A stretch of 64,000 bases of DNA from Dromiciops gliroides (Eukaryota > Chordata > Mammalia > Microbiotheria > Microbiotheriidae): positions 542,944,211 to 543,008,210 of the forward strand of contig NC_057861.1 in the NCBI RefSeq assembly GCF_019393635.1. The letters are read 5' to 3'. Position 1 is the stretch's first letter, and every line of letters starts with the position of its first letter. Below the pieces are notes generated by a model. The model saw only the letters and a list, made by a program, of their open reading frames with translations, was not told the origin of the DNA and made no database searches. Position numbers and translations under genes: made by a program. Positions 1 through 12,100 of the stretch are shown here, piece after piece.

Positions 1-102
1 AGGGGATGGCTTTGAACTTAACAGTAATGGTAATCCAGCCACCAAAAGAAATGAATTGTACCACTAGTATATTTAAAGAGATCTTTTGTTTTTTTATTTT
101 AG

Positions 103-197
103 TTGATGCCTACTCCTTTGCCTCCACTCCCAGAAGACAGAATTGTAGAGTCTTTCAGATTCAGCAACAAATTAAAAAACTTGACTGATGATATAAG
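103..197 (+). CDS. USP42: USP42 internal coding exon (95 nt)
   Basis: It is preceded by a T-rich tract and AG at 101..102 and followed by donor GTAATA at 198. The frame reads LMPTPLPPLPEDRIVESF...NLTDDI and leaves two bases (AG) that join the T of the next exon to give Ser. Human USP42 has LMPAPLLSLPEDKILETF at this place, just before its variable acidic stretch. Confidence 0.88.
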
Positions 198-3100
198 GTA
201 ATACAAAACTAAATAATCGGAATGGAAATCCTTCATCATGAATCTCATTGGCTACTAAAGCTCTGTAGTATTTAAACAAATGTTAGTGGTCCTTTTTCCA
301 CTTGATATTACTATATTACTTGCACGTTTTAACTGATCTTCATGTGATTTCCCGAAATGACCTTTTAATATCATGGAATAACTTGTAAAAATTTTCAAGA
401 ATGTAGTTTTTGTGTGCCAGATATTATACTGTGAGTCTGACAGTCCATTTAAATTAGACTCATTCAGGCTAATGTGTATTTCCCCCAAATAGCCTCCTCT
501 TTTCAGTTGTAATTGTGGTTGATGTCCTTGTTTTGGGGATTATAACTTCATAGTGCATTGTTAATGATAAATAATATGCTTATACACTTAAGTACCATAT
601 TTATTGTGTAATTTCCCCCATTTTGTCATAGGTATTTTCACTGCCATCTGAGATTTCCCTGCCTGTGTAACTGCCAAAGAGTTACACAGCAGTCAGTGGC
701 AGAAATATTGGCATATACATTACCAGGTTGGCCCCAGGGTGATGAATTTTTCAGCCACAACAATTCTTGAAGATCATCTTAGTCATAGAGGAGCTGCATT
801 TTGTCGCTAGAGCCTGTACCACACTGACCAAAGTATAAATCCTTTAAGTATTCAAGTATAGATATCCTATAACTTCTTTTCAGTAATTCCTTACTACTTC
901 CTTGGTGATTAAAAAAGGCAGTGTTTTCTTAGAGTAGCCTTTCAAGCTTAAGCAATTTTGATCCGGGGGGAAAAGGTACAGGAAAATTTTACAGCTCGAA
1001 ATCATGACTCTATTTTTTCCACCAGTACTGGAGAGTTATTGGGAGAAGGCAGCCCTGTACTCCCTAGGAAGGAGGTGGCTGGGAAGTAGTTGAGCCAGGA
1101 AAGAGAAGTGAATCTTCCAAGCTTAGTCAGGGGCAAGGAGTCAGCTTCTCCTCAAAACCCTTGTCTGCTCTAAAGATGCCTCTGCTATTACTAGTGATTA
1201 CTGTTTCAGAGCAGAAAGAAAAAGAGGAGGGAGAATTATGGGAGGCAAACAGTTTCCTTGACTGATATGGTACCAATTAAAATATTGAAGAAGTTGAATA
1301 ATGTAAATATTTATACCATATGTCTTATAATTAATAATGAAGGTATCAAATACATTTCCTCTCAGAAGCAAAGGGGTCTTCTATTTAGAGCAGATTACCA
1401 CCTCTAAGAGTACCATGTGATGATTTATTTTGAATTTTTACATTATTTAGAATAATAGAACATTAACTCAGGAAATTGGGACCTTTAGAGAGTTGATCTA
1501 CTCCAGTCTCCTACTTTAGAGATGAAGAAACTGAATATTACTAACTAATAATGATCATCACCTCCAGATTGGACTTTTAAAATATAATGATTTCTGCTTG
1601 TTTGATTCACAAAATTTCAGCTTAATAGATTGTAGATGGTTATTACCAAGCACATGTGACTATTTAGCCCACAAGGTAAATAAAATCTGAGGCTGTCTTT
1701 TCACCTTTAAAAACCTTCCTTATAAATTTAACCTAATTGTAGTAGAGTAAGAGATGTACTGGGGTGGCGGGCGGGGGGGTGGTGGGAACCCTAATGTCTA
1801 GGCTAAATAAGGCCCTAAATTCTAGGGGTTAATGGTGCTAGATGGTGCTTTCGGGGCAACCTAAGGACTTTATACTGAGTTTCTAAGAGGATACTGATAG
1901 AAGAGAATTCTTCAGGCCGCAGAACTTCATGAAAGGCTGAATTTTAAGTAAAAAAGCAACAAGTTAGATGAACTGTTAGACTTAAGCAAAGATGGACTCT
2001 TTAGGTTTAAAGCTGATAAATTATATACCTAGGAGAAGAGGAGACATAATCAGTCAAGATAACAGGTTTAGGGGGCAACTAGGTGGCGCAGTGGATAAAG
2101 TACCAGCCTTGGATTCAGGAGGACCTGAGTTCAAATCTGGCCTCAGACACTTGACACTTATTAGCTGTGTGACTCTGGGCAAGTCACTTAACCCTCATTG
2201 CCCCACCAAAAAAAAGATAATAGGTTCAGCATTTATTACTAGTGCTTCTTCAGAAAGCCAAGGATCGTTGGGTTTTTGTTGTTGTTGTTGTTGTTGTTGT
2301 TTTTTAGTGAGGCAGTTGGGGTTAAGTGACTTGCCCAGGGTCACACAGCTACTAAGTGTTAAGTGTCTGAGGCCAGATTTGAACTCAGGTACTCCTGACT
2401 CCAGGGCCGGTGCTCTATCCACTGCGCCACCTAGCTGCCCCCAAGGATGGTTGTTAATCCCTCCTTCCACATCTACAACAGAGGTATTGCCGAAAAAGTA
2501 CTGGACTAGAAATCAGGAGACACAGAATCCTGGTCCCCACTCTGGTGCCATCTAGCTGTGTGACCCTGAGCAAATCACTTGGTCTTTCTGGGCTTCTTTT
2601 TCCTCATTTCCATTATGTTGAGGGGAGTTTGAGAGGAGTCAGACAAAATTGGTTCAAGGGTTCCTTCCAGACCTTATATTTTATGATTTTTAATTTTACT
2701 TTGGATGAATATAATATACATACCAGAGAGTCACAACTAAATTGTTGAACCCTAATGTTCAGCAGGAATTCTGGCAAATATTAAATTCTGTTCCCAAGGG
2801 GGAGATAGAATCCAAAATAAAAAGGGCCCATTAGTAATGACCAATAAAGCTAGTAAGATTATGGATTAAGACAAAAATGCTTGCTTTACTTTCTGGAAAG
2901 TTGGGGTTCTTTTATGCAAAATGATGATAGTATTTCATCAAGAAAGAAGTAGAATATTAATTTCTAGTGAAAACAGCTAATATTAGAAAATTTGAGAACT
3001 GAATATAATATTCTTTATATGCTCTTGCAGTCAGTTTTGCATCATCTCCCTAAATGAATATAATGCAGTTCATTATTCCCAAAGGGATCTGTGAATGAAA

Positions 3101-6100
3101 ACAATTTCTTCATTTTTTTAAAAGATTTTTTGAAAGAGGGATTGGAAGTATGATTGGGGAAGTAAGATGGGTGGAGAACAAAGTCAAAAGGTATTTTAAT
3201 TCTTGAATGGTGAGGAAACTTGAAACTGTATTGTATAAATTATGGCTGAGGGGAGCTAGGTGGCGCAGTGGATAGAGCACCGGCCCTGGAGTCAGGAGTA
3301 CCTGAGTTCAGATCCGGCCTCAGACACTTAACACTTACTAGCTGTGTGACCCTGGGCAAGTCACTTAACCCCAGTTGCCTCACTTAAAAAAAAAAAAGAA
3401 TGGCTGAAAGAGTTGAGAGGTGTTTAGCTTGTAGAAGAGAAGATTTAGAGGAGTCATATCTGTCTTCAGAAATTTAATAGGCTGTCATGTAGAAGATAAT
3501 TAGACTTATTCTGTGTAATTTTTCTCTCCCCAGGATTACTGGGTAGAAACTATAGGGAAACTGATTTTAGTTCACTCTAATGAAGAACTTATCAACAATT
3601 AAATGTTTTGGAAAACATAATGAGCAGACTCTAGAACTGGAACTGTTCCAAGAAAAGCTAGGTGATGACTTGTTGGGGGTGTTGTAAAGGGAATTAGGGA
3701 ATTAGGGAATTCATTCAAAAGGGAGGGGGCATGTTTAGATGACTTTGGGGCGGGGCAATGAAGGTTAAGTGACTTGCCTAGGGTCACACAGCTAGTTAAG
3801 TGTCAAGCATCTGAGGCTGGATTTGAAATCAGGTCTTCCTGAATCCAGGGCCAGTGCTTTATCCACTGCACCACCTAGCTGCCACCTAGCTAACTTCTAA
3901 AGTCTCTTCTACCTCTTTGCTTCTATAAAACTGTGATTCTAATTCCAGTTGGCCTTGTTGTGAAGTGAGTTCTGTAATTATTTTTTCCATCTTCAACCAG
4001 CACATCCCTTCCGTAATTCTCTTGTCAGCCAAGGTACTTATAAACCACTCCTCTCCCTTGAATAATTCTTGAATTTTGCAAACTAGTTCTAACAACTTCC
4101 AATGTTTTAATGCTGTGAGTTAATGTTTTAGGGTTTCATTTTAGGCAGCACTCATACTGTTATGATTACGGAATGATATCTCATTCATTTTACCCCCAAA
4201 AGTAGGAAAGTTATCAAGAATAATTCATTATAAATTTTGGGACAGTCATAATTCCTTGGATGTACAAATAACAATACTTGTTTCATTACTTGTAATGATG
4301 ATTTTCCTTTCACTCAACTCCAGGCCTCCTTCCCTAGAGCATATCATATAATATAACATGGTTCAGGAATAAGCCTCAGAATATGGTGGAGTAAAGGCAG
4401 GAAGTCACCTGGGCTCTCCCAAATTCCCTTACAAACAACTTTAAAATCTTGCCTCAAATTGAATTCCAGAGCAGCAGAACCCACAAAAGGTCAGGGTGAA
4501 ATAATTTTCAAGCCCAAGATAACTTGGGAGGTCAACAGAAAAGGTCTGTCTCACCAAGGTGGTAATTAGGCCTGGATCCCAGTGTAGTACAGGTTGCGCT
4601 CCAGAAAGCCAGTGCTGGGCCTTAGGAGTGGTTGCATTGGTGGTGGCAGTAACTTCAGGAGCTCTCAGCCTATAGATTGTAAAGGGGTTTGACAATAGGT
4701 CAGAAGGAGATGCCCTGGGTACGAGACCCTGTTGCATTGCCCATACACATTTTTGAGTTGCAGTCCCAGTGCAAAGAAGAGCACTAGTGCTTGTAATTCC
4801 AGAGGAGCAGAGACCCTCATTGCAGTAAGAGGGCAGAAAAGAGTACTTGTGGTGGCTCATGGGGGAGCAGTGGCCCAAGTCAGGTCCAAAGCAAAAAGGA
4901 GTACTGATGCTTGTGACCACAGGAGAGCAGGAGCCAGAGTCACAATTACAGGGTCAATAAGGCGTGAAAGCACTTGTAGCCATAGGGCAGCAGAGGCCCT
5001 GGTCATAGTTGTAGGGTGTAGAAGAGTACTTGTGGTCACTCACAGACCAGAGGACAGGCTTGGACTACAGTGACCACATCTTTTCTTAGAAGAACTGAAA
5101 ATTTATAGAGCCCTAGAACTATCTCAAAAAACAGTAATGTAGGACAGCTAGGTGGTGCAGTGGATAAAGCACCGGCCCTGGATTCAAGAGGACCTGAGTT
5201 CAAATCCGGCCTCAGACACTTGACACTTACTAGCAGTGTGACCCTGGGCAAGTCACTTAACCCTCATTGCCCCCAAAAGAAAGAAAAAACAGTAACGTGA
5301 AAAACCTGAAGCTTGGGATGATGACCTCTCCACACTAGGAGCAGAGTGCAACTTTAACATGAAGTTAACAGTCAAGAATTAGCCTGGAAAAATGAGCAAA
5401 CAAACAAACAAAAAAAGAACCAGGGAAGATCAAGACACTAACTCAGAAGATGATGAAGTCAAGCTTCAACAAAAAAATGTGAATTCATTACAGGTCCAAA
5501 AGGAATTCTCAGAATAACAATCTTACCAAGATTGTTTATGAATAAGTATTGTTGCTTGAGTCTTCCCTGTTTCCCTTCCCCTATTATCTTTTTTGCTTTG
5601 TGGTTATATAGTCATTTTCTTCTTCTTCTTCTTTTTTTTTTTTTTTTGTGAGGCACTTGGGGTTAAGTGACTTGCCTAAAGTCACACAGCTAGTACATGT
5701 CAAGTGTCTGAGGCCAGATTTGAACTCAGGTCCTCCTGACTCCAGGGCTGGTGCTCTATCTACTGCACCACCTAGCTTCCCCAGTCATTTTCTTCTTAGA
5801 GGAAAAAAGAACCACATAGTTCATCTCAATTATTAAAAAACACTTTGAAAATAACAACATTCAGAAAGTCTCATTATAAGTAAACTGGCCCATTCATGAT
5901 GAAATTTTTGTTCATGGCTATATATGAAACAAAAATACACAATAGTCTTGTGCAGCCCTTTCTGCTTCTGCCATAATTGTGACAATTGCAGAAAAAGGTG
6001 GTGGATTGTCCTAAGAATTACAGTGATTACTGTAAACATTAACTTGTCTGTCCATTGTATTAAATTTAAAATCCTTGTCCAGTAATTGAGTGGACAGAAG

Positions 6101-9100
6101 ACTAGGTGAATTAAATCATCTCAATATTCAGATTCTTGTTATAAATGAAACTAGAAGACCAAAAAATATGATAGTTTAATAAAAGGATAACATCAATTCT
6201 TCTTGTAAAGGTAAAAGAGTTGGTAGAATGAGTTTTTAGCCAACATCCTGAGGCATTAAGAAACATCATTTCATGGAGTGCTTGGTCATCTTATGATAAG
6301 TAATGCTCATGATCAGTATTTGCAAAAAGACCATGGAAGATAATTGTAGCTCATAGCCTTGTGGCTATTGCAGGGGAGAACATAGAGAAACACTACATAA
6401 AATAATCGAGTCATTGAATGAGTATATGCTTTAATGCTTAATGACTTCAATATAAATGTGGCATAAGGAAGGACAGCAAAAAAAAAAAAGTTTAAAAATA
6501 TGATTCAGAAGTAAGAAATGAGAGAGGCCAGAGAATTATAGATGATACAGAGGCCTCATGAATAAAGTGAATGTATCCTTTAAGAGAGTTGAAAGGTGCT
6601 TGATGTGGCAAAACAGCAAGTAACATCACCCAACAAATAGTGAGTTTATTTGAATTGACAAGAAACAAATGGTTACTGATGTTAGGGTCATTTCAGAGTC
6701 AGCTGTCTACATACAATCAACCCATCAACTTAATTGAACAAAGATAAAAATCAATACTAATTATAGGAAAGAATAAAAATTAGAATTCATGGCATAAAAT
6801 TGAGGTAACTTCAGTCTGATCTATTCAGATGAGCTGTTGATGCTATAAAATGGTAAATGGATAAAAGAACAGATATTGACAAAGACTATTCCTACTTCCT
6901 AAGGAAGCTTTATCAATGTAAAAAATCATTCATCTCACCAAGAAGAGACCAACCAGAAGAGACCAAAAATAACCTGTCAGCAAACATTTGATTTTCTTGC
7001 CAAGAAAAGGGATGTGGCATCCAACTGCTATACCAGGTTAGAATATAAACTCATTTGTAACAAGGATATTAGAAAATTGTGCCTCATAAAACAGCAAGAA
7101 ATAATGGAAGAAAAAACATTTACAGAAAACTTAACTAAAGACCCAACTTAGCCACATCATCCTGAGAGCATTTAAGAGTAACTCTTGAAGCATAATGAAC
7201 AGATGAATAATGGAAAAGCTCAATCAAGATTTCTATAATAAACTTATTTTCTTCCATCAGTGACAGTGATTTATACTCATACTCCTAAATGTATTGCTTA
7301 AAGAAGTTGAAATGGCGTTAAAGAAAACAAAGATAGGGAGAGCAACTGGACTAAACCAAGTTTACAAGGTAGAGGTACATTATGGGATGACACAGTTTTG
7401 AAGGAATTAAGAGATTAATGTTCCATATATCTGTAGAAAAAATTACAGACCTTATTTTTTAAAAAGTAAGTAAAATAGCTTTTATTGACTAACTCTTATG
7501 CCCATCATTCCTAGCTTTATGAAAGTTTTATGAAAATAATCTTCACTTATAGCAAAGACAGGCATGATGAACATATGAGAAGTCAATAGCAGACCAAATA
7601 TTTAGGGTCACGGACAGGAGTTACATTGAAAACATGTCTAGCTTTTGGTCTCATATTAAAAGTAGCACCCATATCAGTGAGATTGAAGATTGATTAAAGG
7701 TTTGAAAACAGGAAGGGTCTGATCTTTCTGTGATGAATATATAATGCTAATCTGTAGCTGCTGCCAGGTATAAGACTATAAATTATTGAGGAGTTGATGG
7801 ATGTACGTCACTAGAGAGTGTTTGTTTATTGGGAGCTCTCTACAACAGTGAAATCACAGGTCCAGTCCAGTTGTGTTTTGTGATATCTTTGCTACTCCTG
7901 GAATGGGAAGTAGGTGACTTTTTCTGGAACAGCTTCAAGTGGGAGGCTTAGCAGGAATGGAGACCTAGTGCTAGGTGATACTGTTGAGTCAATTTCTGGC
8001 AACAGTAAAGGCACAGAAGCCTCAAGCCTAGTGCTCTGCCAAGGGACCCCATGCTAAAAAGGAGTCCTATAGCATTAGGTGGAATAATATCCAGAATACC
8101 AGACAGGGATATCAGAAAGCCAATATTAATCTCTCTGTTGACCAGGAATAAGATGGGAGGAAGCACAACTTCCAAAATTGATCTGCTTATTGTAGGAGCT
8201 GCCTATTCCCAACTCTGGTCAGCCCTCATGTGATGCAGTTTGGGGGGAGTTTATTGAGGAGAAATTTTAAAAAAAGAAATGGAAGACCACTCTACTGGTC
8301 TGGAATGTCTCTGGACATTGGAGGTTCTGGGGCCTTTCTGAGATGGCAGGGTGTTCATAGCTACCTCAAGGAGTATGGCATCCTGGAGACTGGACTTTAA
8401 ACTTCAGTTTTCTTAGCAAATGCAGAGGGATAAAAAAAAGTAGGGAACTAATATTTGTGACTCAAATGTCTCTTTTGTATAGCCTCACTCATACAACTGT
8501 CAGTGTTTTTCCCCTTCTCACATATTCCTAAATCACTCATCTTATCTCTCCTTTGCAGCTTTTACTCCCTAGGTTGTAGTATTTGCAAATATACTTTGTA
8601 CCCCCTGAGTAGAATGTAAATTATTTTATAGCAGGAGATATTTTTGCCTCTGAGACCCAGGATCTCACACAGTGCTTTGTATATGGTAGGGACATAATAA
8701 CTATCTTTTGAATTAAACACAGTTCTTTTTTGGGTAGGTTGAATGTGCCTACTAGTGATCTGTTTATGTGGTTGATTTTCTTACTTTCAAATAAACTAAA
8801 TTAGGTAGTAAAGTGAAAGGAGTTGAAAAATTTGGAGCTTAGTTCCTGACCTACCACTGGTTACTAGTCTGTGTAACCAAGGACAAGTCATTTGACATCC
8901 TTAAGCTTTCCTTGCAATAATTGGAGATAATACTATTTGTCTTGCCAATTTGCAGAGTTTTTGTGAGAATCAGATGATAAAATGTGCGTATATATAAATG
9001 CTTTATGAATTGTTTTAAAAAAACCCAAAACTATTCACATAAAAGGTAGTATCATAAATATTGAAATAGTGTAGTCTAAATTATTATGAGTTTTGATTGT

Positions 9101-12100
9101 ACTTGATGTCTAGGAAACCCAATAATGAAAGTTGTGTGTGTGTGTGTGTGTGTGTGTGAATTTTACATGTGATGTCATGAAGAAATGTGTGAATTTTATA
9201 CTTTCTTGGCCTACTATTAACATAGGAATCTTAGAAAAATATAGCAAAGGAAACTGAAATGTAAAGAGCACATCTTGTCAACATAATATTCTCTGAAAGC
9301 ATTCTGGATACTTTTTTCCTTAAAATCTTTTACACATGTACATCAAGGGCACCCTCAATCAAGGTATAACCAGAAATCATCAAGCATTTATTAAATGCTT
9401 TTTAGGTCATAGAGATTCAAAGAATGAAACAATCCCTACTCTGAAGGAGCTACTGCCATTTGAACAGGGGAGACAAATACATATATAAGTATTTTTGTTG
9501 TTTTCCCATCTTTTTTCAGTTATGCCCTATTCTTTTTTTTGGTTTTGTTTGTTTGTTTTTGTTTTTTTTTGTGGGGCAGTGGGGTTTAAGTGACTTGCCC
9601 AGGGTCACACAGCTAGTAACTGTGAAATGTCTGAGGCCGGATTTGAACTCAGGTACTCCTGAATCCAGGGCCAGTGCTTTATCCACTGCACCACCTAGCT
9701 GCCCCCATGCCCTATTCTTTTTAATCCCATTTGAGGTTTTCTTGGCAAAGATGCTGGAGTGGTTTGCTCTTTCCTTCTCTAGCTCATTTTACAGATGAAG
9801 AAACTGAGGCAACCAGGGTTAAGTGACTTGCCCAGGGTGTTACAGCTAGTACATGCCTGAGGCCAGATTAAAACTCAGGAAGATTAAATTTCCTGACTCC
9901 AGGTCATGCACTCTATCCACTGCACCACCTAGCTGTCCATATACGTATATATGAAATAATTGTAAAAAGAATAAAGACTAGTACAAGTAGTTATGGAGGG
10001 AGGACACTAGACAATTGGAGGAGTCAGGAAGGGTTTGGTGCAAAAGGTGGTGCTTAACCTGTGTCTTGATGGAAGAAATGTATTCTGTAAGATGGAGGGG
10101 AGGAGAAGAGCGGATTAAGGGCATGAGGGATGGCCTGTGTAGAGCTGTAATTGAAGAACACAAACATGTTGGGACCTGGTTGTGTAGAACTTAAAAAGCT
10201 TAACAGAAGGGTTTATATTTTATCCTGAGGGCATTAGGAGACTACTAGAATCAGTTGAGTTGGGGAGTCACTTAGTCAAATCTGGGCTTAAAGAAAAATT
10301 ACTTTGGTAGCAGTGTATAGGATGGACCGGAATGGTAAAGTATTTGAAGTAAGAAGACTGATTAATAGGCTGTTGCTATAATTTAGGTGAGAGGTGATGA
10401 AGGCCTGAACTCAGGTAGCTGTGTGAATGGATAAGAAGGGGAAAGGATGCAAGAGGTGTTGTAAAGGTAGAAACAGCAAGAGTCAGCAACTAAGTAGATA
10501 TGTAGGGTGAGTAAGAGTGAAGAGTCAAGGTGGGGTACTTAGCTAGGTGTTGGGGATACAAGTGCAAACAAATGAAACAATTGTCACTCATGAATGACAA
10601 AAATGAACAAAAATTAGGGAAATTTAGAAGAGAGGTGGTATGGGGTGAGAGGAAAAAGGAAGAGTTCTGTTTTGAGCATGTTGAGTTTGAGGTGTCTCCA
10701 GGACATCCAGTTTGAAATGCTCATTAAGCAGTTGGGGCAGGGATTCATCTGCACAGATGAATCCATGGCAGCTGATGAGGTGACCAAGAAAGAATGTAGG
10801 AAGATAATATAGGAGGGACCAGGACAGAGCTTTAGGGAATAGGCAGGCTTTTGCAAATGACATTCTATGGTAGACTATATCTTTACAGTCACAGAGGTGC
10901 AGAGACTACAGGATTCTACTATACTTGTTTAAGATAGGGATAGAGAATGAAATTGTGATTACACTGATAGAGAACCCCTGGATGATGAAAAAGCTCTCTA
11001 TCAATGTAGGTCAGCACCTTCTCTGTAATTTATAGTCTGGAGCAATGATATCAAATTACATTTTAATCTGGTTCAGCTGCTGCTGTTTGACATCTCTGGT
11101 CTAGAGAACTGAGAGGCTTAAAAGACTCACCAAGTTCATATAGTCAGTATTGAGGCAGGTCTTGGTTCTATACTGCCTGTACTAGACTTGTTTATTGACT
11201 ATTGTTTTGATAGAGTAAAATGCTACTTTAAGTGCTCTTCTCCAAAAAAATTATTTTTTGTTTTTTGTGGGGCAATGAGGGTTAAGTGACTTGCCCAGGG
11301 TCACACAGCTAGTGTCAAGTATCTGAGGCCAAATTTGAACTCATGTATTCCTGAATCCAGGGCCAGTGCTTTATTCGCTGCGCCACCTAGCTGCCCCTTC
11401 CTTCTTTTTTGAACAATAATATACTTCTTGTGGTACTTCCAGACAAGAAACATTTCCATCTCTGAAAAATTAAAGTTGCACATGATCCAAAGGGTAATGG
11501 GGGTGCATATAGTGGGTATGAATAGACCCAGCCCATTATCAGTAAAGAACTGTGCAAGAGAAATAGTATAAAGGATGTCATCTGAGAAGGGAGACTGGTC
11601 ACATAATGTAAAGGGTAACATTAACACAAGGGGGCAAAGAAGAAATTGCTTGTCAGATATGTTGTTAGGGAAGACCAAACAAGGGATAGTGAGGACCAAT
11701 GGCAGCTAAAAGTAGAAGAGAGACACATAAGTAGAAGGAAATACCTTACAGCAAGTTTCTTATAAGGATCTCATTTCTAAGGCATATAAGGAACTTATTC
11801 AAATGTGTAAGAATAAGAGCTATTACCTCAATTGATACATGAATAGAGGATATAAACAGATAGTTTTCCAAGGAAGAAATTCAATCAATGGCATAAAAAA
11901 ATGTGCTAGATCACTAATTAGATAAACACAAATTAAACCAGCTCTAAAGTTCCTTTTCTCACTCCTCAGATTGGCAAAAGTTAACAAAAAAAAAATGACT
12001 AATTTTGTAGTGGCTGTGAGGAAGCTGGCACATTAATGCACTGTTGGTGGATCTATGAATTGGTCTAGTCATTCTGAAAAACGATTTGAAACTCTTCCTC

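Larger units (their letters stand above)
4380..5515 (+). repeat. L1 5' UTR with tandem monomers and start of ORF1
   Basis: Begins near ATATGGTGGAGTAAAGGCAG, similar to other L1 5' ends in this window. It contains about five ~62-bp degenerate tandem units (4769..5050). After an inserted SINE it continues CCTGAAGCTTGGGATGATG, which is shared with the L1 5' UTR at 58700, then reaches an ORF1-like start (ATGAGCAAACAAACAAAC). It is truncated on the 3' side and does not code for a protein. Confidence 0.7.
9378..10860 (-). repeat. L2-like LINE 3' region (antisense), interrupted by two SINEs
   Basis: The left end AAGCATTTATTAAATGCTTTTTAGG is the reversed L2 3' end type. The right part has the mammalian-wide motif TATCCTGAGGGCATTAGGAG...TTACTTTGGTAGCAGTGTATAGGATGGA. 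It is continuous except for SINEs at 9537..9705 and 9725..9938. Family name from memory; an L3/CR1 relative is possible. Confidence 0.5.

Noticed and set aside
6-188. Open frame overlapping the first USP42 exon
   Set aside because: It reads the exon in the wrong frame and crosses the splice acceptor; the USP42 frame is different.
2071-2440. tRNA genes suggested by box A/box B motifs
   Set aside because: The motifs belong to tRNA-derived SINEs. No cloverleaf with an acceptor stem and anticodon arm is seen.
2195-2470. Open frames reading ...[29 protein letters not shown] (many places, e.g. 2269, 5036, 5648, 9560, 31100, 45730, 50600, 55200)
   Set aside because: These are the same SINE translated on one strand. 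They recur wherever the SINE does and have no independent start or conservation.
4732-5073. A 113-codon repetitive open frame as a possible repeat protein
   Set aside because: Its period equals the DNA monomers of an L1 5' UTR, so the apparent protein repeats are a by-product.
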